A stretch of 64,000 nucleotides of DNA. It comes from Clarkia xantiana subsp. parviflora (Eukaryota > Streptophyta > Magnoliopsida > Myrtales > Onagraceae). The stretch covers positions 7,557,066 to 7,621,065 of the forward strand of contig JAPTYO010000059.1 in assembly GCA_036873135.1 (NCBI GenBank), read 5' to 3'. The position numbers and the translations under genes are program-made. The notes beneath the pieces are model-generated. The model was given only the letters and a program-made list of their open reading frames with translations. It was not told the DNA's origin and searched no databases. The stretch's first letter is position 1. Each line of letters starts with the position of its first letter. Positions 25,612-36,299 of the stretch are shown one piece after another.

Positions 25612-25840
25612 CTTAACCTTCTGGGAGAGCTGACTTCCGCCAGGAGGAGGCTTCATGACCTTCAGGCTGAGGTTAGCGAAGGAGAGAAGCAACGTCTTTG
25701 AGAGGAGATTGCTCAACTGAAGGATGATCTCGCCCGTTTTCCGGGTCTTCCGCTGCCATGGAGAAGAAGCTTCAAGATACGCGAAGTGTTCCAACTTTCT
25801 GAGAGTCACCCCCGACGAACGAAGCCTTAGTATTCAGCCT
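25612..25840 (+). pseudogene. Coiled-coil C-terminus of an element-encoded protein
   Basis: One plus-strand frame reads ELTSARRRLHDLQAEVSEG, then after a stop EEIAQLKDDLARFPG, a heptad-like charged helix, before losing the frame near the first tandem array. This looks like the tail of a retroelement gag-like or extra reading frame. I cannot name it further. Confidence 0.4.
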
Positions 25841-25859
25841 TCGCAAGTCACGCCACTAG

Positions 25860-26215
25860 AGGCACTTCTCCAACGGACGCCACTAGAGGCTCTTCTCTGA
25901 CATACGCCGCTAGAGGCATCGCCAAAGGGTCTCCGGTACGGTCTGACGTAGAGGTCTTCCGCCAACAGAGATATCACCAGAGGTTTTCCGGTACGGTCTG
26001 ACGTAGAGGTCTTCCGTTACCACTCGCCACTAGAGGCGTCACCAAAGGTTCTCCGGTACGGTCTGACGTAGAAGTCTTTCGCCACCAGAGATATCACCAG
26101 AGGTTTTCCGGTACGGTCTGACGTAGAGGTTTTTCCGTTACCACTCGCCACTAGAGGCATCACCAGAGGTTGTTGGTACTGTCTGACGTAGAGGTCTTCT
26201 GTTACCAATCATCAC
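25860..26215 (+). repeat. ~60-bp tandem array in the gypsy 3' region
   Basis: The phrase 'ttctccggtacggtctgacg' recurs at about 25930, 25989, 26050, 26109 and 26168, joined by 'tagaggtcttccg' and 'cgccactagaggcatcacca'. Spacing is 59-61 bp. It is non-coding. Confidence 0.8.
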
Positions 26216-26229
26216 CAAATGTTTTACTT

Positions 26230-26485
26230 TATTGCACGCCACTGGAGGCTTTACTTTTCCGCATGCCACTGGAGGCTTTACTTTTCTGCACGCCACTGGA
26301 GGCTTTATTTTCTGCACGACCAATGGAGGCACCGCCAACATGGGCACCGCCGACCGAGGCTTTACTTTCTGCACCGCCAACGGAGGCACCGCCAACAGAG
26401 GCACCGCCGACCAAGGCTTTACTTTTCTGCTCTACCAACGGAGGCACCGCCAACAGGGGCACCGCCGACAGAGGTTCTACTTTTT
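26230..26485 (+). repeat. Short-period array of CACCGCC / GGAGGC units
   Basis: First come copies of 'cgccactggaggctttacttt', then copies of 'ggaggcaccgccaac' and 'gcaccgccgacc'. All six frames stay open here by repetition alone. It is not a gene. Confidence 0.8.
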
Positions 26486-26573
26486 CGCACCATCAATAAA
26501 GCCAAAGGCCACCTTGGAGACTTGAAGACCGGAAGACGACATACTTCCTAGCCAAAATTAGTGTTTACTCGTA

Positions 26574-26629
26574 TTTGGACAAACCCCCTCGAATGCATTC
26601 TACGGGAGTCCGTCCAAAGAGGGGCAAGC
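26574..26629 (+). promoter_or_regulatory. PPT with abutting hairpin (gypsy at 26.6 kb)
   Basis: TTTGGAC (26574-26580) pairs with GTCCAAA (26612-26618) across a 31-nt loop. The purine-rich tract GAGGGGCAAGC (26619-26629) follows and the LTR starts TGTAAACACC at 26630. Confidence 0.7.
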
Positions 26630-27182
26630 TGTAAACACCTAATTTTGGTACGCGCGACACGTACGTAACATGTCAAAAATGTTATGTGTAACGCATTTTA
26701 AAAAAGGAAGTATTTAAATATGGAAGGTCACGGGATTGCCAAAAATAGGCTCAGTTTAAATTAGGACAATACATATGCAATAAATATGATGTAATAAATC
26801 AGAAAATATATAATATATATTTATATATATATTTTCGGATTTAATAGGGTGAATATTGAGGGAATATTGATTTCCTAATTTTTGGGTGTCAATTTACCTA
26901 TAAATAGGTACCTATTCTATGTAAAAAGGAGACAGAAATTAAATCAGAATAAAAATACTATTATTTTTCGGAAATCGTGCAAACTTTTTTTTTCCCTGCG
27001 TCATCTCCTGCAGCCACTAGGGATGGCAACGGGGCGGGTCGGGGCGGGTTTTTGCAGCCCCGGACCCGCCCCGCGGGTCGGCCTGGCTGACCCGGCCCCG
27101 GCCAAATGGGCCTTTCGGGTCGGGTCGGGTCAACAATCCCGCGGGTCGACACGCGGGGCCCCGACCCGCCCCGTCATATGAA

Positions 27183-27225
<43 letters not shown>

Positions 27226-28614
27226 TTTTCAATATTAAATACAATTTTTTTTTTTTGTCAAAATATTACATTATATATAAATTCAAAACATAAATCTAAC
27301 ATCAATCAAATATAAACAACAAACACATCAAATTCATTACAAATACAAATTTAAATCCAAATACCAAATTAACAAATCCTAATAATCTAAATATAAATCT
27401 ATTTGGTCCATGTTATTTATATAGGTACTATATTAACCATATTTTTTTATTAAATGTTAGATCATATTAACATAAAAAAATTAAAAAAAAAAAAATTATA
27501 TACATATGGATTTCGGGGCGGGTCTACGGGGCCCCGGGTCTCTAGACCCGGACCCGCCCCGACCCGAGCCCGACCCGTGACCCGCGGGTCGGCGGGTCGG
27601 CGGGTCAAAACCGGGTCGGGGCCCCGCTGACCCGCGGGGCCCCGAGACCCGTTGCCATCCCTAGCAGCCACCCCTTGTCCGCCGGAGCTCCGGTCACCCT
27701 CGTCCGCCGCTGCCCAGAGCCACCGAACCGAACCGCGCCGCACCGCCCACTCCCGTTCAGGTCAGACCAAGACGCCGTCCGTCCCTGCCGTTGCTGGTCC
27801 CGCCGCCTGCTGTTGCTGCTTCCAATTCCAGCCCGTCCTGCCGGCGTGCCCGTTCGCCCACCGGCCACCGTCGCAGCAATCCGACGATGTTGCTGTCCGC
27901 CCCGCCGGTGCCGTCCATCCCTGTCGGTGTCGTCGTCCCAGGCGTGTTCCGTTGCTTTCCCGGCGGTCAAGGTGAGGCAGTCCCGCTGTTCCGTTTTTTT
28001 TTTTAATAATAATATTATATTAATTATTTATTAATATTATTGTTCTGTTAATTTTCTGTTTTTTTATTTATTATTTTTATTATCATTATTATTGTTATTA
28101 GAACATGTTAATTAGTTAATTTAGATGTAGAATAATTAGGTAACGTGTTTTACTGTATGTATATATGTGTAGGACGTATTGTTATTAAATTATATCATGA
28201 TTTTGAGCATGCTTGATTTTATTAGATTTTATCTCAATTAGGAGTTTTAGATGTGTAATAGTTTTTTTTTAGAGCTTATATTTGTCGCTGATAATATTTT
28301 TCGCATGAGAGTTAGTTTAGTTTTTGATATCGTTAGATTAATTCGACGTAATACATATTTAAATTTTAAAATTGGCAAATAGGTTAATTAAGTACCGAAA
28401 GGGCGTAATTAGAAAATAATTTTTCTAAATCCGTAACAGAACCCCCGAACTCGTATTTCTGATCGTAGACCGATTTAATACCTAGGTGCTTAATTCGTTA
28501 TTTACTTAGGTAATTTAGGATTCTAGTTAGCCTTTTTTAACTAGTGACGACTCTTTTCAAAATCCACGTTTTCAAAACGTTATCGCCTTAGGTCGAATTT
28601 TAGGGTTCGACACA
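26630..28614 (+). repeat. 3' LTR interrupted by a MITE
   Basis: Begins TGTAAACACC and ends TTCGACACA. It is 1985 bp, or about 1330 bp after removing the MITE and one copy of its duplication. A TATAAATA box lies at 26899-26906. The stretch after the MITE is strongly GC-rich up to about 27990, then AT-rich. Without the 5' partner the ends rest on the PPT and the TGT…ACA termini. Confidence 0.65.
27018..27663. mobile_element. hAT-type MITE with perfect 8-bp TSD
   Basis: Termini TAGGGATGGCAACGGG and CCCGTTGCCATCCCTA are perfect inverted repeats. The flanks GCAGCCAC (27010-27017 and 27664-27671) are an exact 8-bp duplication, as hAT elements make. The arms are built from CGGGTCGGGG-type repeats and are extremely GC-rich. 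The core is AT-rich with a 37-T run (27186-27222). No transposase. Confidence 0.95.
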
Positions 28615-28639
28615 ACAAATAAAAACAGAAATAGGGGCA

Positions 28640-29600
28640 ACGACACGTACTTGCTCAAAAAAACCTTCAATGGAGTCATACATCAGGTCGTCAGCACCTG
28701 CCTGAATGCTAGCGCGATAGGACTCCAAGTCCTTGTACCCCGTCACTCCATCAACCTTCCCCTCTTCATATGCATTCTCCTGTATAGCCTGCAAGACAAG
28801 GTTGTACGCCTCGCTATCCTCAGCAACCTTCTTCTAAAGGGAAATAACATCGGACTTGAGCGCAACAACTCGAGCCTGATGAGATGAGGTTCTCGCCTCC
28901 AAGCGCGTCTTCTCCTTCGTGCTCGCCAACTCGCGACACACCATGTCGCACTTCTCCTTGAGAAGCCTTCTTATAACAATAACACAAACATGCATACAAC
29001 TTATAAAAGAGTAAGGATGAATACTCACAGGCACAAGACATGTCTGCACACCCTCAGCATATGAGTGCGCACTCTCAGGTTCGCTGGGACGAACCCTTCA
29101 ATTGCCATGAGGGATAATCTCCTGGACCATGCGCAATCCCACAACGGGAGTAGTAAAGATGGCCTCGTTGGCAAAGCATGGCCCCCTAACAACAAAGGGT
29201 GCCAACTCCCCACCAGTGATAACATCCTTTGCAGGACAAAACCAAGTCAACTCGGGTGAGCGCAGCAAGAGGCGCAATTCCTATGAACACATTCAAGGAT
29301 AAACAAGAAGGGCCAAGCATCACAGTATAGCAAGAAAATAAAGGCAAGTTACACATCTTCACGAGGAGACTCCTCCTCCAAGGTCCGGTCCCTCGACCGG
29401 GGGGCAAACATAGCAGGTGCGCGAGCCTGACCCTCAAATGTTTGCTGCCTCGCCACTGCCGGATTTCGACCACTTGGGATCGCTCGAGGGACGCACCTCG
29501 GAGTCAGTTCTTTTGGTTTTAGAACGAGGCGGAGTGTTTGCAATAGCAACACACGCGCGTCTACGCACCAAGAAGGGAAACAACGCATCTCGTTCAAAAA
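28640..29600 (-). pseudogene. Remnant of an antisense Tat-type gene (coiled-coil part)
   Basis: Minus-strand pieces include EKCDMVCRELASTKEKTRLE, then ARVVALKSDVISL, then QAIQENAYEEGKVDGVTGYK followed by DLESYRASIQAG. They form a long charged helix followed by a 'EEGxxxGxxxYxDLESYR'-like end. The antisense gene of the complete element (49491-52222) ends in the same way (helix, GLEEGHQRG, LEEYRDSEEF). Right of it (29349-29628) are Arg/Pro-rich pieces matching its low-complexity middle. Frames are broken, so this is a dead copy. Confidence 0.6.
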
Positions 29601-29850
29601 CTAAGTATGGAGACGCTAAGTGCAACACACGCGTGTCTACGCACCAAGAGGGGAAAAAACGCCTCTCGTTCGAAGGATAAGTATGAAGACGCTAAGCGCA
29701 GCACGTGCGCGTCGACGCACCAGGAAGGAGGAGTAACACCTCCCAATCAAAAACTAAGTATGAAGACACCTAGCGTGGCACACGCGTGTCGACGCATTAA
29801 GAGGAGGAGCAACGCCATTCGTTAAAAAACTAAGTATAATGGCAACATAC
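29520..29850 (+). repeat. ~80-bp tandem array with CG-rich palindromes
   Basis: Four units carry CACACGCGTGTC, or CACACGCGCGTC / CACGTGCGCGTC, followed by 'gacgcacc-aagagg', 'aacgcc' and 'aactaagtatg-agac'. ACACGCGTGT is a perfect 10-bp palindrome. Unit starts are about 80 bp apart. Confidence 0.7.
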
Positions 29851-31635
29851 ACGGGCCGGCGCAACATGCGCATGTTTCGACACATCAACAGGGTACATCA
29901 AGTGGCTATCATGTCCACGCGTCTTTAAGCGGCTATATGTTCGCGTATTCGGAAGTGGCTATCACGTCCACACATCTCTAAGTGGCTATCATATCCGTAT
30001 ACCTCTAAGTGGATGTTGTGTCCACGAATCGCCGAACGACTTTTATGTCTGTGCATCACATCAATATATCTATAACCAAGTAGCGGCCGCAGGAAGCACT
30101 CTACCTTGAAAACACCAGGTTGCGGCAATAACATGGAAGGGCACGTCGCCACATCGACCTCTGACCAACACCATGGAAGGGTACGTCGCCTCGTCTACCT
30201 CTAGCCTTCTCCCTACCTCGGAAACATCAAGTAGTTGTCGCTGAATGCACCCAACCTTGGAAAAACCCAAGTAGAAGTAGACACGAGGGTCAACACCCCG
30301 CGTCCAAGACAACTATGCGGTGAACGTACCCGACACGGGGGCAACTCCACACCTACAAACTTGTAAGTTCACAACTACTACATAACGAACATCCTCTATA
30401 CGGGGGTAACTCTACGTCAGTAAGGGCCTCGTACCTACACTTATACAGCCTATACGACACTACGCGCGTCTGCACGACCTAACACTACGCGCATCGGCGC
30501 AACTTAACACATATCTATTATGGAGCGTTCATCGACAACACGTCGGAGGTCTAACACCTCGCGGATAAGGGGTTAGTGCGCCAATGATTAGAATAGGCAC
30601 TTACATATACCTATGCGATCTACGCGCCTATACAACGCATACACGTGCGTACTCGGCCACATCATTACAAACACTCCCCCTCCGGGGGCAATACTATATC
30701 GATAAAGGCCTCGTCTCTCGACACAAACGTTGCGAACATACTCCTATTATAAGGCGTTCGTCAACGATGCGGTGGATGCATGACGTCTCGCAATCTCAGG
30801 ACATGCGCGTCCGTAACACACATCCCTCTGCGTAGCGTGAGGGCAAAGGTTTACCTCTCCTTAATTTTTTCTAACTCTTTTTATGAGTCTTCAGCATACG
30901 CCCATGCTTACATATTCTCGCATACATGCATACACCGTGTTTGCATACATATTCAATGTATACGTCTATGTTACGAATATACACTTGCATAATTACATAT
31001 GTATTTTCTATACACGTATACTCGCTGCACTAACCATGTCAGCAGTTACGGTCTCTTCCACCAAGCAATAGGGAGGAAAAAAATTCCAATATGTGGAGAG
31101 TAAGTATGGAGATGCATACACTCCCTTATATACACATGAGGGAAATATCCTATCCTCCCCATATTTTTTCTGACTCTTTTGGGAGAATTCCCTAACACTT
31201 ACACATGTTTACATACCCTCGCGTACATCTACATGTCTGCATACATACACACGTTTTCCTATCCATGTCACGTGTTTATTATTACAATCCTGACGTGTAT
31301 ATACTTATACCCATTTCATCGCATATATACATGCCCATACTTACTTGATTTAATTTCATGACATTTCGCATCACACGTCAACGCACATATGCGTGTATAC
31401 CATGTTCACGCACATGTTAGCATCCATACCCATGATTGCATACATAGACTTGCATTATTAAATATGTGCATGTCATACACATACACTTGTTGCACTAACC
31501 ATGTCGTCAGATACAACCGCTCCCGTTTAAATAAAAGGAGGGACGCGCAATAGCAAGGCCCACGCGCCAACGGACAGTAAGTCCATCTCGAGGTAACACC
31601 CGAACTAAAATCGAACGTATACTCTATCAAAAATA

Positions 31636-31677
31636 GAGTCAAGACGGGGTCATGCCACCTCTTGACTCGGGGGCAAA
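31636..31677 (+). promoter_or_regulatory. PPT with abutting hairpin (second LARD-like element)
   Basis: GAGTCAAG (31636-31643) and CTTGACTC (31661-31668) flank a 17-nt loop. GGGGGCAAA (31669-31677) and the LTR (31678) follow directly. Confidence 0.8.
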
Positions 31678-32731
31678 TGATGGGTATACGTCAGATTCGG
31701 GATCGTTTTATATTATTCGGACTTTGTATACACGTCGAACCCACTAAACGATTTCAAATTATTCGCCCGCAAGTACTAAAAGGCCTGGGGCTCGCGCGTA
31801 CGCGCCCCGGACTTGCGCCGCGTCCGGATTGTCCCGTTACCCCGGACCTCCCGGGATCCGTGCGATACCCCGGGACGGTCCGGATTCCTCCTATTAATGA
31901 CGCGTAAACCCCTACGTAAACACTGCACGTGCAAACCCTCCCGATGTCAGCTTTACTCCCGTCTACGCTCGGTTCATACTTTGTATTGAACCGACGTTGG
32001 ACCGTTCAGAACCCGGTTTGATTCCAAGGTTCCCTATAAATAGGAGCCTTGATCATTCATTCACAACTAAGTTGACAGCGGAAGCTTTGCCCACTCTCTT
32101 ACTTTCTCTCTCTAAAACACCTGACTTGAGCTTCGGAGAGGGTTCATCGCACCCCCCCCCCCCAGGTGGTGTGCGATACAGCCCCTCGTGCAGGTATACG
32201 GAGACGCACGAGGCCGACACGTGCGAAGACCCGAAGTATCCGGCATCCCGAGACACATCCCCACATCTATGCTAGGACCCGACACCCCGTTGGCTCCGGG
32301 ACACATCCCGAGACACATCCCCACATCTATGCTAGTACTCGTATGCGCATATGCTACAAGGCATGTATGCACGCACATCCCGCAGTGCACGCATACGCGC
32401 ATACTCCACAAGGCGTGCATACACGCACACTCCGCAAGACGTGTATATGCGCATACACCGCCAGGAGCGCATACACTGCCAGGAGCGCACACGCGCACAC
32501 TCCACAAGGCACACGCATGCGCAGACAGAACAAGAGACTCAAACACTTAGCCATTTTAAGGGCTTGCAAGTCTCCGACACCCTGACACTCCGATGCTCTG
32601 ACACTCCGACAGTCTGACATCACGACTGTCGGATATCCGCGAGCTCAAATAACCCATCATCATAACTACACAACACTTCAAGGACCCGACGACTTTCGAG
32701 TCAATAACCCACGAAGAGTCAGGATCCAACA
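31678..32731 (+). repeat. 3' LTR of the second LARD-like element
   Basis: 1054 bp, TGATGGG to CCAACA. It has a TATAAATAGGAG box (about 32036), the leader module CGGAGAGGGTT, a 7-bp stem (32146-32152 with 32171-32177), then CCCCTCGTGCAGGT. After the module the LTR is swollen by a direct duplication (atcccgagacacatcccc, twice, 32247 and 32306) and by a purine-pyrimidine alternating array at 32340-32530. Confidence 0.75.
32340..32530. repeat. CGCATAC / CACACGCG alternating repeat
   Basis: Imperfect repeats of 'cgcatac-cacaaggcgtg' and 'caggagcgcacac', mostly alternating purine and pyrimidine. Long open frames on both strands here come from the repeat. They are not genes. Confidence 0.8.
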
Positions 32732-33227
32732 TTTATCCTGAGTACGCATAAAGATCTCAAACTGATTCACGGGTTTGAGGAGTTCAGACTGCTTCTTAAG
32801 GAACCCTTAATATTATCCTTCTACTTAATTTGTTGTTTTTTTTTTCGGATTAGGTTTCAACCCAAGTTAGGTGTAATGGGCAATCCTTGGTCTCGACTCG
32901 ACCCGATTGATTATCACAATGTACAATGAAATGTCATTTATAGTTGAGTTGAGCCTATTTTGAAAAAATCAAGTGTAAATATTAGCGGTATTTTACATAT
33001 TGTTATAATGTAAGATAATTAAGACATTAAAAAATATTAGTTTTAATGAGTTAGATGCTACCTAAAATAAACAAGGTAATTTAAAAACTAGTTTCTAAAT
33101 AAGCGTAGTTTGAAAATTAATTTGTTTTGGAATTCAGTTGTTAATATCAACGATATAGATATTACATGGGAGGGAAGGCATGGAGTTTCGTAACTAAACG
33201 ACACGTCGCTTTACTACCCACTGAACT
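32732..33227. other. Spacer
   Basis: AT-rich sequence between the LTR and the MITE at 33236. No feature seen. Confidence 0.5.
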
Positions 33228-33235
33228 GACTGAAT

Positions 33236-34313
33236 TAGGGCTGGGCATGGTTCGGTTTTTGGCCGAACCGGTTCAGAACCGAATCGGAACCAGATTTTAG
33301 GTTCAGTTGGTTTTCTACACCAGGTAAGAACCGAACCAGATTTTAGGTCCTAGAACCGAACCATAGGAGAACCGGTTTTGAACCGGTTCGAACCAGTTTT
33401 GAACCTTTTTTCATTTTTTTTTTTACTAAAATTCAAAATATACACCTTTTTTTTATACTAAAATTCAAAATATACGGCCAATATAGAACTATTCATAAGT
33501 TAAGTTTCGAGTTCAAAACTAAACTCAATTGACTGTAGAACTGATATGAGCTAACATAATATATAATAACTATATAAAAGTAAACAAATCTGCTACGACC
33601 ACCTATATATCCAATATGAACCAAACTCAAATAGTGAAGGATCTACCCTATGGGTGTAAACGATTCAAGCTACTCGTGAGCTTCTCGAGATCGGTTTGGT
33701 CGATATTCAAATTTGACTCGCTAAATTTCGAGTCGAGTTGAACTTTTTTTGATACTGAGTCGAGTTCGAGTTCAATTGTACTCGACTCGAGAGGCTCGCG
33801 AGCCTAATCGAGCTTTTTTGTTTTGCATATTCGAGTCGAGTTCGAGTTTTTCGAGGTTTACGTAATAATATTATATATGTATATATTGAGTCGAGGAAGA
33901 GTTCGACCTCGAGCTAAGATGCACCATTTATTATTTAATTGAATTTTTAACCTTATCGAGCCGAACTCGAACATGTCAAGTATGGCACCGAGTCGAGCTC
34001 GAGCTTGAAAAATTAAGGCTCGGTCGAGTTCGAGCTCGAGTAAACTGAGTCGAGTCGAGCTTGCCGGATACTCGACTTTTTTATAGCCCTTTAATCTACC
34101 AAAAAAAAAGATGTAAGAGTGTGTTACTATTTAACAATTTAGGCTTTATGTAATAAAAGTGGTTCTGAAAAACTGGTTCAGAACCTGTTTTGAACCAGTT
34201 GAAAACTGCTCCATATATTCCTTATCAAAACCGAACCATTTAAGAACCGGTTCAGTCAGAACCGGTTTGGTTCCGGTTCGGTTCGCCCGAACCGGTTTTT
34301 ATGCCCAGCCCTA
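33236..34313. mobile_element. hAT-type MITE with GAACCGGTTC arms and 8-bp TSD
   Basis: Termini TAGGGCTGGGCATGGTTCGG and (reverse) TAGGGCTGGGCATAAAAACC are inverted repeats. The arms are rich in GAACCGGTT. Flanks GACTGAAT (33228-33235 and 34314-34321) are a perfect 8-bp duplication. It is 1078 bp, of which 445 bp are a second MITE inserted at 33649-34093. No transposase is encoded. Confidence 0.93.
33649..34093. mobile_element. Nested hAT-type MITE (GAGTCGAG family)
   Basis: Starts TATGGGTGTAAACG and ends in the rough complement TATAGCCCTTTA. The interior alternates GAGTCGAG / CTCGAGCT. Flanks ATCTACCC (33641-33648) and ATCTACCA (34094-34101) match at 7 of 8 positions. It lies wholly inside the 33236-34313 MITE, so it inserted later. 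It is related to the broken copy at 22721. Confidence 0.8.
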
Positions 34314-34329
34314 GACTGAATATGAATAT

Positions 34330-35910
34330 ACCAGAAGCAACGAGTCTGGGCCGACTCTGCCCCCTTGTTTGCTGGCTGCTTGGTCCAGTTTTATGTTTCT
34401 CCGAGACCCAAAACCTAAATCAAAACGCCCTCCATCTACGGTCCCAGGAGAAAGATCACTACTGAGGTGTAGGAGCGAAACAGGGGATTATTCCACTTCA
34501 GAATCCCCCTCTCTTTTTAGAAGAAGAGGCAGGCAAAGGAACGCAAAACCCGACCGACACCACCAAACAGACGACACTTCTGCTCTTATTCGGCGGAGAA
34601 CGCGCGTGGGACTCACCTCATGCTCCCGACCAATAACTACACCACCTTATTATCTCATATTTACTTACAACATCTTTTTTAGCTCTTTATTATTATTATT
34701 ATTTAATCTCCATCAAGTAATAAGAAATGAATTACTCATCAACATTGAATTTCTATTTAGAAATGATTATGTCAGCTTAAAATCAATATTCTTTACCAAA
34801 AACTAAAATCCGTTTACTTTTATTTTTTCTTAAAAAAATTAATTAAAAAAAACTTTGCAAAAATAATAAATAAACAAGGAAATTGGGATGCAATAAGTTT
34901 TTATTTATTTCGGGTTTAAATGAGACGTTAGACTTCCCTCCAACAAGGTAATTAATTAAGTAGAGGCGAGGCGATGATGAGAGAGGACCGGACCGTTTTG
35001 AATGTAAATTTTAGAGTTGAAGGCAAGGCACCCACCCGGTACGGGCATTTGGAATATATGGGTTACGATTATTTATTTGTCCTTGACCCTTGGGAAGTTT
35101 CATTAATCGCGACATAATTAAATGGGTTATCATTGGACGTACTACGTTGTTATTTTATCTTGAATTGAATGAAGAAAAGAAACCACCCAAATCTTTTTGT
35201 TTGGCATCTCATGTCCGCGTCTTTCTTTGGACCAAATATTCTCCAAATTAATTCATTACTGTCTAATCTTGCATGCTTATACATATAGCTTACGTCTATT
35301 TAATTTACTAATTAAACACACACACCTCATCTAGCTAACATTTTTTTCACATCCATCGAATTCAACTGATGAGAATAATAATAAATTGTGAGGTGATCAG
35401 TGTAATGTAAGCACGCTTTCATAAATGCAAAAGGCGCCGATAAGCTCATTAGTAACGGCATGATGAAGAATCGGGATATGAGGAATGATAATAACTAGTC
35501 ATTCTTAGAAAATGTAAAAAAAAAAAAATTATTCGTTATAATAATAGATTTTACATTCCTATTTCGATTCTTATTTGCAATTAAATGTTTTTTTTTCATG
35601 ATTCCAAATCAAATTAATGGTGTTTTGAAAGTGGTGGTGTCACATTAGCGCGTAATGTAGACAGCCTTTATATGAAAGTATAGCTTAACTAATTAATCAA
35701 TTAATTAATTGATTCTCAAGAGGACATAATTTTTCCTTTTGGGAGGAAATTCATTTACTTGAAGCTCACGCGAACAAGATCTAGATCAAACCACGTTGAT
35801 CTCAGAGAGGCAGCAGACGGGAAAAGTTCATTTTAGGTTGCTTCGTCCATCCTTACTACCAATTTGTTAAATTAACTGTATAATCTAGAATTTTTTTTAT
35901 ATATATTTAT
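34330..35910. other. Spacer, no supported gene
   Basis: A plus-strand frame of 145 codons (34369-34806) has no conserved motif and ends in AT-rich low complexity. The first half, with more balanced composition, could be old exon or UTR. I see nothing else. Confidence 0.45.
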
Positions 35911-35915
35911 ATTTC

Positions 35916-36050
35916 TTTCGCAAGTTTGGACCGGGAGCGTTAAGGTTAAAGTCCTCCCCAATGCGGCGTCTCCGGCGGGTTTCGACTTCGGATCGCCCAC
36001 GGGGAACACAACTCGCTACCAGTTGGTCCAACCAACCTTGGGTAATCTGG
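35916..36050 (-). mobile_element. tRNA-derived SINE-like element
   Basis: On the minus strand the piece contains an A-box-like TAGCGAGTTG and, about 30 bases on, a B-box-like GTCGAAACC. It then runs on with a non-tRNA body to an A-rich tail near 35890-35915. These are the internal RNA polymerase III promoter boxes of tRNA-derived SINEs. The other side borders an ATT microsatellite (36049-36085). Target duplications are not clear. Confidence 0.55.

Positions 36051-36085
<35 letters not shown>
36049..36085. repeat. ATT microsatellite
   Basis: About twelve ATT units directly beside the SINE-like piece. Confidence 0.9.
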
Positions 36086-36086
<1 letters not shown>

Positions 36087-36141
36087 ACTGAAGAGATTTT
36101 AATTCTAAAGAAAAAGGAAGAATAATAATAACAACATGTAA

Positions 36142-36285
36142 CAATGGTGTGGTGGTTCAGCGCCTCATATAATGGAAATTTGTTCATGGCCAGCACTTTA
36201 CTCCTTACGAGCTGACCCGGTGCGAGTGGGGCATGCTACGGGTGCTGCCCTCCTAATGAGGGCTCCCCTAAGACCACGAAAAAAA
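36142..36285 (+). mobile_element. SINE-like piece sharing a 3' module with 41.6 kb
   Basis: Starts GTGGTGGTTCAGCGCC, contains 'gacccggtgcgagtgg', and ends TGCTACGGGTGCTGCCCTCC…TAAGACCAC with a run of A. The last roughly 45 bases match 41620-41664 closely. The A-rich end and short size fit a SINE, but the Pol III boxes are weak. Confidence 0.4.
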
Positions 36286-36299
36286 AAATTATAAAGTAA

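Larger units (their letters stand above)
25606..28614 (+). mobile_element. 3' part of a gypsy-type LTR element
   Basis: A 5'-truncated element comprising the end of a plus-strand coiled-coil coding segment, two tandem arrays, a PPT with hairpin (26574-26629) and a long LTR (26630-28614) that itself contains a MITE. No 5' LTR is present in the window. The left break is at the junction with the reversed copia fragment. Confidence 0.7.
28615..32731 (+). mobile_element. 5'-truncated second LARD/Tat-like element
   Basis: It retains a decayed antisense coding segment, repeat arrays, a PPT with hairpin (31636-31677) and a 3' LTR (31678-32731). The PPT GGGGGCAAA and the stem GAGTCAAG/CTTGACTC are identical to those of the LARD at 695-12030, but the LTRs are very different. 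No 5' LTR is present. It joins the 26.6-kb LTR directly at 28614/28615. Confidence 0.75.

Noticed and set aside
25860..26215. CRISPR-like array (60-bp spaced repeats)
   Set aside because: Repeats and spacers are both conserved between units and lie in a plant retroelement. It is an ordinary tandem array.
26138..26551. Six overlapping frames of 77-110 codons
   Set aside because: Tandem repeat of CACCGCC / GGAGGC units. Non-coding.
27605..28034. Arg/Pro/Gly-rich frames of about 120 codons
   Set aside because: GC-rich MITE arm and GC-rich LTR part; few stops for compositional reasons. No conserved domain.
32112..32585. Long overlapping frames on both strands (120-144 codons, Cys/Ala/His/Thr rich)
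   Set aside because: Produced by the alternating CGCATAC repeat in the LTR. Open in several frames at once, which real genes are not.
34369..34806. 145-codon frame as a host gene
   Set aside because: No domain, low-complexity AT-rich second half, and no splice or conservation signal.
35916..36050. A functional tRNA gene
   Set aside because: Only A-box- and B-box-like pieces are recognisable. No cloverleaf with acceptor stem can be built, and a non-tRNA body and A-rich tail follow.
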